Shown here in pieces: positions 51,881 to 59,791 of a stretch of 64,000 nucleotides of DNA; the first letter of the stretch is position 1; each line of letters begins with the position of its first letter. The translations under genes and the position numbers were made by a program. The notes below the pieces were generated by a model. The model was not told the DNA's origin, did not search any database, and saw only the letters and a program-made list of their open reading frames with translations. The stretch comes from Bacillus sp. Marseille-Q3570 (lineage in GTDB: Bacteria; Bacillota; Bacilli; Bacillales; Fictibacillaceae): assembly GCF_946151055.1 (NCBI RefSeq), contig NZ_CAMGYZ010000007.1, positions 1 to 64,000 of the forward strand. The letters run 5' to 3'.

Positions 51881-52753
51881 ATGGACAACCGTTTTGCACA
51901 AATCAAGTTCCGGTATTTGATATTATGGTATATCTTAGCAATGGGAATTCTAATTTTTTCGGGTTTTATATATTCAATAAACACTGGCGGATCAATGACT
52001 GGTTTTATCACGGTTTCCCAATATGTCCTATATGGGGTGGCGATCATATGGTTGCAAAGAGCTTTTCGTAAGCATGATATGAGTGTGAAAGGACTCTTCA
52101 AACCGATACAAAAATCGAATGGAATAGGGAAAAAGGCACTCTTCACCATTTATCATCTGACCTTTTCACTAGCAGCCGTAACCTTCATTTTTTATTTATT
52201 TTCCTATTTACTTCCGGAGTTCCTGATTAATATGTTGGAGGACGGTGACACGACTCAGTCGTTCGTATCAGCAACATCGATCCCTTCGTTTTTCTTAATC
52301 GTACTGATTGCACCCGTAGTTGAAGAACTAGTGTTCAGAGGTACTTTACTGCAAAAGCTTCGTTACAAGTACGGAAACGTAGCGGGAATAGTAGTTTCCT
52401 CAGCGATTTTCAGTTTGATCCATATGAATAGCGGGATGATCGGTCATTTTACCCTAGGTGTTTTCCTGAGTATTTTCTATTTGCAGACGAAAAACATATG
52501 GGTACCGATCATATGTCATGCATTGAATAATTTACTAGCGTTTTCAGGGTTTTTGGTTGATAGCGGTTCAACAGAAACAAGCATGGCAGAAGCGATCATG
52601 GAAATCCAGCAAGTCGGTCAATATTTCGGTATCTATGCCTTCTTATCTATGCTTTTTCTTATTTGGCTTGCTGTTTCACAAATAAAAAAGCTGAACGTAC
52701 AAGACAAAAGAAGCATGGAAACTACTGAAGGAGTGAACTTAAGTTCTAACTGA
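51881..52753 (+). CDS. CPBP-family intramembrane glutamic endopeptidase
   Basis: Membrane protease of the CAAX/Abi (Rce1-like) superfamily, 290 residues with about eight helices. Motif 1 is EELVFRGTLLQKL (Glu-Glu and Arg, around 148-160), motif 2 LIHMN, motif 3 HALNN near 213-217. Some members mature peptides or give bacteriocin immunity; the target is unknown. SD TTGGAG, 9 nt before the ATG. Confidence 0.9.
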   Translation: MDNRFAQIKFRYLILWYILAMGILIFSGFIYSINTGGSMTGFITVSQYVLYGVAIIWLQRAFRKHDMSVKGLFKPIQKSNGIGKKALFTIYHLTFSLAAVTFIFYLFSYLLPEFLINMLEDGDTTQSFVSATSIPSFFLIVLIAPVVEELVFRGTLLQKLRYKYGNVAGIVVSSAIFSLIHMNSGMIGHFTLGVFLSIFYLQTKNIWVPIICHALNNLLAFSGFLVDSGSTETSMAEAIMEIQQVGQYFGIYAFLSMLFLIWLAVSQIKKLNVQDKRSMETTEGVNLSSN

Positions 52754-52781
52754 TGCTATATAAAGAGAAGAGGTCGATTAA

Positions 52782-53315
52782 ATGTTGTTTCAAGGGAAAC
52801 GAATCAGGTTACGTAAAATGAAAATGGAGGACGTATCAATATACTATAAATGGCAAAATGATATGGAAATCGCGCCACTGGTGAATCCGTTCATCGACTC
52901 ACTATCCTTTCATGAAGTAGAAGAGAGTCTGAAAGGAATGCTTCGTGCTGACAATCGTAAAAATTACATCATTATGCATCTTGAAGCTGACGAGCCGATC
53001 GGTTATGTGGGTTTATTCAACATCAATCATTATCATAAAAATGCAGAATGTTTCATTGCAATCTGTAATCCTGAATTTCATGGGAAAGGTTTTGGTCAAG
53101 AAACAATGGAGCTTTTGATGGAATACGTGTTCAAAGAAATGAACATGCACCGTCTTTCACTCAGGGTTTTTGCTGATAATGAACATGCGATAAAAATGTA
53201 TGAAAAAATAGGCTTCCAGGTTGAAGGGCACCTTCGGGAAACACGATTCCATGATGGTAAGTGGCAAGACTCCTATATCATGAGTATTTTACAGAGCGAC
53301 TATTTAAAAGGGTGA
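52782..53315 (+). CDS. GNAT-family N-acetyltransferase
   Basis: A 177-residue acetyltransferase of the RimJ/SpeG type. IRLRKMKMEDVSIYYKWQND opens the protein. The acetyl-CoA loop is HGKGFGQETMELLMEYVF (about 101-118), and NEHAIKMYEKIGFQVEGHLR (about 135-154) is the standard C-terminal block. Substrate may be a spermidine, ribosomal protein or antibiotic; unknown. SD AGAAGAGG. Confidence 0.9.
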   Translation: MLFQGKRIRLRKMKMEDVSIYYKWQNDMEIAPLVNPFIDSLSFHEVEESLKGMLRADNRKNYIIMHLEADEPIGYVGLFNINHYHKNAECFIAICNPEFHGKGFGQETMELLMEYVFKEMNMHRLSLRVFADNEHAIKMYEKIGFQVEGHLRETRFHDGKWQDSYIMSILQSDYLKG

Positions 53316-53318
53316 AAT

Positions 53319-53356
53319 AAGAACTACTACATCAATTTGATTGTAGTAGTTCTTTG
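53319..53356. terminator. Strong terminator after the GNAT gene
   Basis: AAGAACTACTACA...TGTAGTAGTTCTT, 13-bp stem followed by TG; the T/A tracts make it usable in both directions. Confidence 0.85.
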
Positions 53357-53360
53357 TTAC

Positions 53361-53388
53361 GTTTAAAGAACGAATAAGTTTTCTTTAT
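53361..53388. repeat. Minimal MITE-like derivative
   Basis: GTTTAAAGAACGAATAAG directly followed by TTTTCTTTAT: both ends of the family with nearly all the interior deleted. Confidence 0.45.
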
Positions 53389-53396
53389 CCTAGAAA

Positions 53397-53515
53397 CTTT
53401 GTCCGGGATTTCGCGATCTTCGGACAAGAGGAGATGAAAAGCACAAGCCAACTTCGGACAGGAAGCGAAGAAAAGAGCGTCATACTGTCCGAACATTGAT
53501 CCAACTTCGCTCACG
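53397..53515. repeat. TGTCC/GGACA hairpin elements
   Basis: TTGTCCGGGATTTCGCGATC/TTCGGACAAG (53400-53426), CAACTTCGGACAGG (53449-53462) and TGTCCGAACATTGATCCAAC (53487). Same stem as in the 20.6-kb array. It lies upstream of comK. Confidence 0.75.
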
Positions 53516-53770
53516 AAAAGGATAAAATAAAGAAATTGGTCTGAACCATACTCCCATACACACAAAGATACCGTTTTCTCCAGGCGGAATCATCCATAAC
53601 TACAACAAAATGTATAAAATATTAAAATCATAAATAAAATTCAAAAAACTATACATAAAATTTACATTATATGGTACTATAATCCTATCTAATAGGAAAG
53701 GGGATTATAGAGTAAACGGGTTTTGCACCTTAGACCTTCAAACATATCATTACTTTGGGGGGATTTATTT

Positions 53771-54343
53771 ATGGGGAAACTGAACGGTGGAGAGTATTTG
53801 ATTAATGGTGAAACGATGGTGATTTTGCCGCATTTTGATGCTTTTGGAAATCTGCATTCGCTGGTGATCGAAGCCGAAAGAGAATTGATTGTCGAGCAGA
53901 AACCAATTGAAATCATGAAAGACAGCTGCTTGTACTATGGTTCGAGTTTACAAGGTAGAGTGGAAGGAGCCATCCATGTAACAAAGTTCAGTCGAATGGT
54001 TCCGATCATGATCTGTAACCGTGCAGGAATCTTTTTCTTTCCTACTCAATCATCAAAGAGTGAATCGTGTATTTGGATCGCTCATAGTCATGTGAAAGAA
54101 ATCCTGCCACTTCATACAGAGCATTGTCAGGTTGTGTTGACGAACAACAAAACCGTTCCGGTACAAGTGAAGAAAGCGGTCATGGAATCCAAAGTCAACA
54201 GGGCAGCACAATATCGTCATCTCGTAAATCAACAACAATTGGATCGACAGTCAACGTGTGATCCAATGAACCTGGATCAACTAGTCGCTCTTGAATCAAC
54301 AGGTGCATATACGTTTACACATGATCATCTCGAATTGAATTGA
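53771..54343 (+). CDS. comK: Competence transcription factor ComK
   Basis: Master regulator activating DNA-uptake genes. The 190 residues contain the family core: CLYYGSSLQGRVEGA, VTKFSRMVPIMIC, IFFFPTQSSKSESCIWIAHS and HVKEIL. The ATG at 53771 after GGGGGGATT is preferred over an in-frame ATG at 53723. Upstream 53590-53684 is very AT-rich with A and T tracts and a good -10 TATAAT (53679-53684) but no good -35, as expected for a promoter needing activation. Natural competence is therefore possible, and autoregulation through A/T-tract K-boxes likely. Confidence 0.93.
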   Translation: MGKLNGGEYLINGETMVILPHFDAFGNLHSLVIEAERELIVEQKPIEIMKDSCLYYGSSLQGRVEGAIHVTKFSRMVPIMICNRAGIFFFPTQSSKSESCIWIAHSHVKEILPLHTEHCQVVLTNNKTVPVQVKKAVMESKVNRAAQYRHLVNQQQLDRQSTCDPMNLDQLVALESTGAYTFTHDHLELN

Positions 54344-54419
54344 CCCTTTCTAACTGAAACTTTTGAAGAATCCATCCGTACATAGAAGGAAGACTTGTTC
54401 TATAAGGGGTGAAGGGAAG

Positions 54420-54650
54420 TTGATCATTGGAGGAGCATTAATGATAGGGATTGGCCTTGTATTTATTTCACTTAAAGAAAGTACAAAAATACTTTCTTCA
54501 GTATAAGTGCAACTAATGGCTCAGCCTACGCCTTAGGCTCGGCTTTGCCAAGTTTTCTTTATCGACCAGGTCCAAGCAGGAACCTTATTAGGGTTAGGGG
54601 TCGGATTGTTAGTTGAGGGTAGCCTCAAAAATATTAAGAAAGGATCATGA
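54420..54650 (+). pseudogene. Small membrane protein gene interrupted by a MITE-like element
   Basis: From TTG 54420 (AAGGGG about 10 nt upstream) the frame reads LIIGGALMIGIGLVFISL, then enters a MITE-like copy with a stop 12 codons in. After the element, in the same frame, it reads DQVQAGTLLGLGVGLLVEGS and ends KNIKKGS-stop at 54650, followed by a terminator. Removing 54473-54559 (87 nt, 29 codons) with one TA kept gives an uninterrupted ORF of about 47 codons. The element is thus a real insertion. The original protein is a glycine-rich two-helix peptide of unknown role. Confidence 0.85.
54473..54561. mobile_element. MITE-like element, short form, 89 bp
   Basis: Bounded by TA on each side; ends TAAAGAAAGTAC and GTTTTCTTTA (inverted). 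The interior reads AATACTTTCTTCAGTATAAG, TGCAACTAATGGCTCAGCC, TACGCCTTAGGCTCGGCTTT. This copy defines the boundaries because it splits a recognisable reading frame. Terminal inverted repeats, TA duplication and lack of coding capacity are the pattern of MITEs mobilised in trans by a Tc1/mariner or IS630-like transposase, which is not in this window. Confidence 0.8.
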
Positions 54651-54680
54651 CAGCTGCAAACTATGTAGCTGTCTTTTTTA
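54649..54680 (+). terminator. Terminator of the interrupted gene
   Basis: GACAGCT-gcaaactatgt-AGCTGTC followed by TTTTTTA; it overlaps the stop codon. Confidence 0.85.
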
Positions 54681-54878
54681 GCTTCTTTATGATGCGAAAT
54701 TTACGACATTTTTAACAGTAAAAGCGAACGAGGCTTCATAAAAAGTTAATCAAATCTATAGGTTTCAGTCATATATGATTCATATTGATCAATTAACATT
54801 CAAGGTGACGTCATGACCATGGCACTGTTCTAAAACATTTGATGAAAAAATAGATTGGATTGTGGAGGAAGGTGTTAA

Positions 54879-55145
54879 GTGGCAATGCAAAAATTTTCAA
54901 TTCATGAATGGGAAATGCACGGAATTCATTTGTATGGAAGAGAAAAACGATTTTGGAATTTTCAATGCTCCAAATGCTTTGGCATTCAATCAGTAGAAGA
55001 TATTTTAAGGGCTGGTTATCCACCGAACCTGGCTTATTCCTATTGCCAGAACTGTCATCATGAAGCGAAGCAAGGAACGAACGGACAAGGAAAACTGATA
55101 GAAGTGGATGGCGATCTGCAAGTTGAGATATTCGATTTTGCTTAA
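54879..55145 (+). CDS. Putative zinc-ribbon protein of unknown function
   Basis: An 88-residue protein with CSKC (residues 29-32) and CQNCHHEAKQG (around 56-66), two CxxC knuckles spaced about 25 apart as in a zinc ribbon. The start WNFQCSKCFG and the acidic C-terminus are not recognised. GGAGGAAGG precedes a GTG at 54879; an ATG at 54885 is the alternative. Followed by a terminator. Confidence 0.65.
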   Translation: MAMQKFSIHEWEMHGIHLYGREKRFWNFQCSKCFGIQSVEDILRAGYPPNLAYSYCQNCHHEAKQGTNGQGKLIEVDGDLQVEIFDFA

Positions 55146-55149
55146 AAAA

Positions 55150-55203
55150 AAGGACTGTACCAGAAGTTGTAGCTTGAACTCTGGCGGCAGTCCCGTTTTT
55201 TTG
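55150..55203 (+). terminator. Terminator
   Basis: GGACTG...CCAGAAGTT...GAACTCTGG...CAGTCC nested stem followed by CGTTTTTTT. Confidence 0.8.
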
Positions 55204-55251
55204 AAAGTCAACAACGAACATTATATTGAATGCAGAAGGAAGCCAGCAACA

Positions 55252-55441
55252 AAAATTAGAGGACATCTGTTCCGTTATCTGGGACAAAACAAGATGTTTT
55301 GGAAAATTAGAGGACAAATGCCGCTATTTAGGTTAAAACCAGGTGATTTCCCTTCGTTTTTCCTCAATAAGGTCTCTGGTGTCCTCTAATTTTTAGAAAC
55401 AAGTCATTTTGAGGCAAATAAGACCTCCTATGTCCTCTAAA
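55252..55441. repeat. GGACA elements, forward-forward-reverse-reverse
   Basis: Forward AAATTAGAGGACATCTGTTC (55253) and AAATTAGAGGACAAATGCCG (55304); reverse AATAAGGTCTCTGGTGTCCT (55365) and AAATAAGACCTCCTATGTCC (55416), each ending TCTAA. The stem here is TTAGAGGACA rather than TTAACGGACA, but arrangement and spacing are the same as at 33.0 and 45.8 kb. Confidence 0.85.
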
Positions 55442-55505
55442 TTGAAGTTGTTTGTTACGACATCTGTAACTGCATTCATGTTTTTGTCTTTGTAAAAGAA
55501 TGATC

Positions 55506-56741
55506 TTAGATCGCCCAGTTTCCGTCTTTGAATAGTTGTACTTTCTCTCCGTCGTTTGTCTCAGCAACAATATCCAGGTCAGCTGACCCGATCATAAAGT
55601 CGGTATGACCACGGCTTTGGTTGACACCGCGTTCTTCCAGCTCCTCTTTAGAAAGTTTGCCGACATCTTTTACAGACATGGTAATGGAAGTTCCGATTGC
55701 AAGGTGGCAGGATGCATTTTCATCATAGAGCGTGTTGTTGAAAATGATTCCGCTGTTTGAGATCGGCGAGTCGTATGGTACAAGAGCAACCTCTCCCAGA
55801 AACTTCATGCCCTCATCGATTTCAAGTAATTGTTTTAACGTGTCATATCCCTTTTCCGCATTGAAATCCACAACCTTTCCATCCTCAAATGTCAAGCTGA
55901 AGTTATCGATGAGATTCCCCATAGCGGATAAAGGTTTTTTACTTGAAACTGTTCCGTTCACACCATTTTTATGTGGTGTTGTGAATACCTCTTCTGTCGG
56001 AAGGTTCGGTATGTATGACGTATTGAAAGTCGATTCATGACCGCCGCCAATCCATAGGTGTTCAGGATGCAAATCAATTGTAAGATCTGTACCTTCGGAT
56101 TTATAATGCAGAGTTTTGAAACGCTTTTCGTTCAAGTAATCTACTTTTTCCGAAAGTGCTTTACCGTGTTCTTCCCAAGCGGCTACTGGATCTTCCTGAT
56201 CGATGCGGACCGTTTTGAAGATCGCTTCCCAAAGGGCTTCGATGGCTTCGCTTTCACTTTTATCAGGGAACACACTTTTCGCCCAGCCAGCTGTTGGGAC
56301 TCCTGCGATTGCCCAGTGAATATCACCATTAAGCTGTGCTTTTGAGAAGTTTTGCAGCTTTTCGCCGCGGTTCTTCTGTACCCACATCAATCGTTCTGGT
56401 GAAACTCCTCCATAAGCGTTAGGATCGTCTCCTGTAATGTTCAATAAGCAATCATTGTTTTCTGAGAAACTATTATACTTGTCAATTTCCCACTGAGGCA
56501 GGTCATTCTTCAATGTTTCCTCAGACGCACCTTCCAAGTGGAAACGGGAAGTTACCGTGTCCTTCCAGTCAACAAATACGCGCTTACATCCGTTTTCGTA
56601 AGCATATTTTGTAACTTTGCGCGTAAACTCTTTTGCTTCAATCGGAGAAAGGATCAACAAGCGTTGTCCTTCTTGTATGTTCAATCCGGTTTTTACAACG
56701 AGTTCAGCATATTGATCCAACTTTTCCTCAAACGTTTTCAT
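55506..56741 (-). CDS. M29-family aminopeptidase (AmpS-like)
   Basis: Metal-dependent aminopeptidase releasing N-terminal residues; cytoplasmic. The 411 residues are standard for AmpS/AmpII. Metal ligands lie in NLPTEEVFTTP (Glu), HLAIGTS (His/Gly), and the C-terminal SRGHTDFMIGSADLDI (His and Asp). SD GGAGGGA. Monocistronic, convergent with the zinc-ribbon gene. Confidence 0.93.
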   Translation of the reverse strand: MKTFEEKLDQYAELVVKTGLNIQEGQRLLILSPIEAKEFTRKVTKYAYENGCKRVFVDWKDTVTSRFHLEGASEETLKNDLPQWEIDKYNSFSENNDCLLNITGDDPNAYGGVSPERLMWVQKNRGEKLQNFSKAQLNGDIHWAIAGVPTAGWAKSVFPDKSESEAIEALWEAIFKTVRIDQEDPVAAWEEHGKALSEKVDYLNEKRFKTLHYKSEGTDLTIDLHPEHLWIGGGHESTFNTSYIPNLPTEEVFTTPHKNGVNGTVSSKKPLSAMGNLIDNFSLTFEDGKVVDFNAEKGYDTLKQLLEIDEGMKFLGEVALVPYDSPISNSGIIFNNTLYDENASCHLAIGTSITMSVKDVGKLSKEELEERGVNQSRGHTDFMIGSADLDIVAETNDGEKVQLFKDGNWAI

Positions 56742-56888
56742 AAAAAATCCCTCCTCTAGGAAAATATTATCATAGTTCGTTGAAAGGTGTTAGGGAAGAG
56801 GCAGCAAATTGGAAAATTTCTCAGTAACAAACCAAAAAATGGTACAATATAGAAAAAGGATGGGTGAGCGGAGCCATTAGAAGCGACT

Positions 56889-57212
56889 GTGTTTGGATTA
56901 CTAGAAAAACGATATGTTGTGACCCTGGCTGCAATATTTTCAGTTATCTTATTGATGATGGTAAAAGATAATAAACAACGATCCGCATTTGTCTGGATTC
57001 TTATCCATATCTGTTTAAACTATGCTGCCATATTCTTTTTATCAAAAGCTCTTGCAACAAGTTATTTGCATGTTATGGCTTCTGAGGAAAATGCATTACT
57101 GATTGGAATCTCTGGTCTGCTCTGGTTTTTGAGCTTAATCTGTCTTGTAATCTCGGTTTTCAAGTTTTCAGTATCTAGAAATCAGGCAGTCTATCAGAAA
57201 GTGAATAGGTAG
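56889..57212 (+). CDS. Small membrane protein, three helices
   Basis: About 107 residues with hydrophobic segments at about 9-24, 34-55 and 70-93. GTG at 56889 has only a weak SD (AGAAG); the reading frame is open only to 56868 (after TGA at 56865), so the start is not certain. It begins a row of same-strand genes (57.2-59.4 kb), so it may be the first gene of an operon. Function unknown. Confidence 0.6.
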   Translation: MFGLLEKRYVVTLAAIFSVILLMMVKDNKQRSAFVWILIHICLNYAAIFFLSKALATSYLHVMASEENALLIGISGLLWFLSLICLVISVFKFSVSRNQAVYQKVNR

Positions 57213-57230
57213 CGTGAAGGAGGAAGGGTT

Positions 57231-57785
57231 TTGCTGAAGAGGAAATCCGGGGACCGTAAAAAATGGGAGAGAATCAGGAAAAGACGTTACGCTCAATACT
57301 ATCTTGATACGGAATCGTTTAAAGGACACATAACCTTATTGAAAATGGATGAAATTAAAGAACCGTTAAATGTACAGTATGGCGAGCTGGAGCTTTGTAT
57401 CGCAGACAAAGGGTATAGTTGGCTTCAGCAGTTTCCAGATCACATGCATCATTCAGTGACGACTATGTTTGATGCAGAGGGCGAAATCATACAATGGTAT
57501 ATCGATATTTGCTCTGAAGTCGGACTGGATGAAAATGGTGTACCCTGGATGGATGATCTATTCCTCGATATTGTCGTATTACCTTCGGGTGAGATCATTC
57601 TTAAAGATGACCATGAACTTAAGGACGCACTGGAAAAGGGGACAATAAATCAAACTCTCCATCAATTGGCCGTAAGTGAACGGGATGATATCCTCTCCAA
57701 ATGGAAGCAAGGTGAGTTTTCTATCCTCGATCAAGCTGAAGTGCATATGAAATTACTTCAGAAACTAATAGAAGTGAAAACATGA
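57231..57785 (+). CDS. DUF402 family protein (Ntdp-like)
   Basis: A 184-residue soluble protein of the DUF402/UPF0374 type; some members hydrolyse nucleoside tri- or diphosphates. RRKR and RYAQYYLDTESFKGHITLL open the fold. IQWYIDICSEVGLDENGVPWMDDLFLDIVV (about 83-112) holds the conserved acidic metal site, read here as WYID, DENG and DDLFLD. TTG start with AAGGAGGAAGGG. Its stop overlaps the next start (ATGA). Confidence 0.88.
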   Translation: MLKRKSGDRKKWERIRKRRYAQYYLDTESFKGHITLLKMDEIKEPLNVQYGELELCIADKGYSWLQQFPDHMHHSVTTMFDAEGEIIQWYIDICSEVGLDENGVPWMDDLFLDIVVLPSGEIILKDDHELKDALEKGTINQTLHQLAVSERDDILSKWKQGEFSILDQAEVHMKLLQKLIEVKT

Positions 57786-58309
57786 CTCGTAAAATGATTT
57801 GGTGTGTAATCGGTGTGGTTGTTTCGGTATTACTTGTAGCAATCTCCCTTCCTGCTGTAACTCTCCACTTTGGGAAAAGTTTTGGTGGTCAGGTTTATGG
57901 GTTTGAAAAAGGGGAGGAAGAGCACTACGCGGAAAAGCCAAGTGACAATTGGGAGATCACCTTTTACGCCGTCACTCTTCACAATGAAGATATGTATACA
58001 GATCCACAATCTATCATGGTAATCAACTATAAGAACGGTGACCTGCCCAAAAAATTCACCTATATTGTTGAAGGGACAGATGTGACTGAAACGATTGACC
58101 TTCATGATGGCAAGGTGTACGTCCAACTCCCTCAAAAATCAGTTGAACCGTTTTTATACGATTTGTATGAAAAAGGTCCACACAGTACTTTGAAGATAAA
58201 AATGCAGTGGAATAATCAAGAAGAGATGATCGAGCTGCCATTTTTAACATCATTCAGCAGACGACAATATCCCTGGTATTTGAAATTCATGGAACGAGAA
58301 CTGAGATAG
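57782..58309 (+). CDS. Membrane-anchored protein of unknown function
   Basis: A 175-residue protein with an N-terminal hydrophobic helix (about 5-28, MIWCVIGVVVSVLLVAISL) and an extracellular beta-rich domain. It overlaps DUF402 by 4 nt (ATGA) and precedes the lipoprotein gene by 13 nt. Not recognised. The row of three exported unknown proteins suggests a surface complex. Confidence 0.65.
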   Translation: MTRKMIWCVIGVVVSVLLVAISLPAVTLHFGKSFGGQVYGFEKGEEEHYAEKPSDNWEITFYAVTLHNEDMYTDPQSIMVINYKNGDLPKKFTYIVEGTDVTETIDLHDGKVYVQLPQKSVEPFLYDLYEKGPHSTLKIKMQWNNQEEMIELPFLTSFSRRQYPWYLKFMERELR

Positions 58310-58322
58310 AGGAGGATTGGTT

Positions 58323-58868
58323 ATCTTTAGATACATAATTCTAGTTTGTGTGATTGCATTATTGGCTGCATGTTCACAAGGAGCAGCAAAAGACATAGAA
58401 GATTTATTTGAAGAAGGAAAGATAGAAAGTTTTTCAATTAACATCGATAATGTTTCTACAGGTTCCATCAAAGAACAGGAAAAAATCAGTGATCTTTATC
58501 AAATCCTGGATAATGTGAAATTTGAAAGTGTCTCTTCAGAGGAAGCAATCGAGATACTTAAGTCTAAACATGCAGAATCCATTCAGGTAATGCTTGAAAC
58601 TGAAACTCAATTCAATGGATACCATATTGAACTTCTAGAGGATGGCAGATTGACAGTAATTGATGTTAATGAAGGTATAGGAGAAGATTTTTATAAAAGT
58701 GTAGGCAGCTCTTCTGAACTGTATGATGAAATTTTCACGTTTTCAAAAGAAAAGCTGGATCATGGTAAACCAGTCCAACAGAATATATTAGAACAGTTAG
58801 AAGAGGATGACAAAGACAAAGTTATCGAATATCCTGATGATGATAGGATAACGGATAATGGTGAATAA
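58323..58868 (+). CDS. Lipoprotein of unknown function (ATC start proposed)
   Basis: About 181 residues with a lipoprotein signal: basic/hydrophobic FRYIILVCVIALLAAC with the lipobox LAAC, Cys about residue 17. The mature part is acidic with no recognised fold (EDLFEEGKIESFSINIDNVS). The perfect SD AGGAGG (58310-58315) lies 7 nt before ATC at 58323. The TTG at 58317 is too close to be a start, so ATC initiation is proposed. It overlaps the following gene by 11 nt. Confidence 0.72.
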   Translation: MFRYIILVCVIALLAACSQGAAKDIEDLFEEGKIESFSINIDNVSTGSIKEQEKISDLYQILDNVKFESVSSEEAIEILKSKHAESIQVMLETETQFNGYHIELLEDGRLTVIDVNEGIGEDFYKSVGSSSELYDEIFTFSKEKLDHGKPVQQNILEQLEEDDKDKVIEYPDDDRITDNGE

Positions 58869-59376
58869 GCGTTTAATACGAATGATCGGGATTTTCATTG
58901 CTGTTGCACTTGCCTTTTGGGGTTACACGTATTTTCAGAATTCCACAATTGAAAAAGTGTTGGAGGGAAAGGATGTTCTGGACGTGGTACCTATTTCCAC
59001 CAATGATCATTTAGTGATATATCAATCTGATCAAATGATTCACGGTGATCACTATTCTAAAGGGTTACTTGGATGGAAATTGGATGGTACCAGTGCCCCG
59101 GCTATCATGAATCGTGCGGAAGATACGATTTTTCGAATCGATAATTTCAGTGTGATCGAAATTGGAAATAAAGGATTTCTGTACGGTTATGCCGATCCAA
59201 TGAAAATCAAACAAATAAAGTTCCAAAACGGTGACTTCAGCATCAGGACAAATGTGGATTCCTCCTACTGGTACCTCCCTATGCTGAGTGAAGAGACAAG
59301 TTTTAATGCTGGACAACTTAGTGTGATTTTAGATGATGGAACTGAAGTTTTCTATCCTTTCGATGGTTTAGAGTAA
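58858..59376 (+). CDS. Membrane-anchored exported protein of unknown function
   Basis: A 172-residue protein with an N-terminal helix (about 8-24, MIGIFIAVALAFWGYTYF) and an extracellular part rich in beta strands. It overlaps the lipoprotein gene, so it is translationally coupled to it. Not recognised. Last of the group DUF402 - exported - lipoprotein - exported. Confidence 0.65.
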   Translation: MVNKRLIRMIGIFIAVALAFWGYTYFQNSTIEKVLEGKDVLDVVPISTNDHLVIYQSDQMIHGDHYSKGLLGWKLDGTSAPAIMNRAEDTIFRIDNFSVIEIGNKGFLYGYADPMKIKQIKFQNGDFSIRTNVDSSYWYLPMLSEETSFNAGQLSVILDDGTEVFYPFDGLE

Positions 59377-59455
59377 ATCATTCCTTCGGAAAATAGCGTA
59401 GTACTTTTTTGGAGAATAGGTGAGTCAGATGAAAAAAACTGAAGGGGCGATGGCT

Positions 59456-59788
59456 ATGCCGGTTTATAACAAGTTGGTTCGAGATCGGATTCCTGACATA
59501 ATTGAAAATGGTGGAGATTCTTACCAGGCACGTATTTTAGATGAAATGGCGTACATAAAAGCATTAGAGGAAAAAGCGTTTGAGGAACTTAAGGAATATC
59601 AGGGAGCAGTAGATACTGAAGACGCACTTGAAGAATTGGCGGATTTGATCGAGGTCATCCATGCTTTGACAAAAGCACGTGGCTTCACTGTCGATGAATT
59701 GGAGTCAGTACGAAAGAACAAAGCTGAAAAACGGGGTGCTTTTTCTGAACGTATATTCTTAATCGATGTAAATGGGAGTGGGAAGTAA
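59456..59788 (+). CDS. MazG-like / phosphoribosyl-ATP pyrophosphohydrolase-like protein
   Basis: All-alpha NTP-pyrophosphatase of the COG4997 type, 110 residues. VYNKLVRDRIPDIIE (3-17) is the conserved opening; the ExxEE...ExxD metal motif is EKAFEELKEYQ and DALEELADLIEVIHAL. ATG at 59456 with AGGGGC upstream matches the family start; GTG 59420 and ATG 59429 are alternatives. Likely a housekeeping NTP hydrolase. It is 3 nt upstream of a methyltransferase gene. Confidence 0.88.
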   Translation: MPVYNKLVRDRIPDIIENGGDSYQARILDEMAYIKALEEKAFEELKEYQGAVDTEDALEELADLIEVIHALTKARGFTVDELESVRKNKAEKRGAFSERIFLIDVNGSGK

Positions 59789-59791
59789 AGG

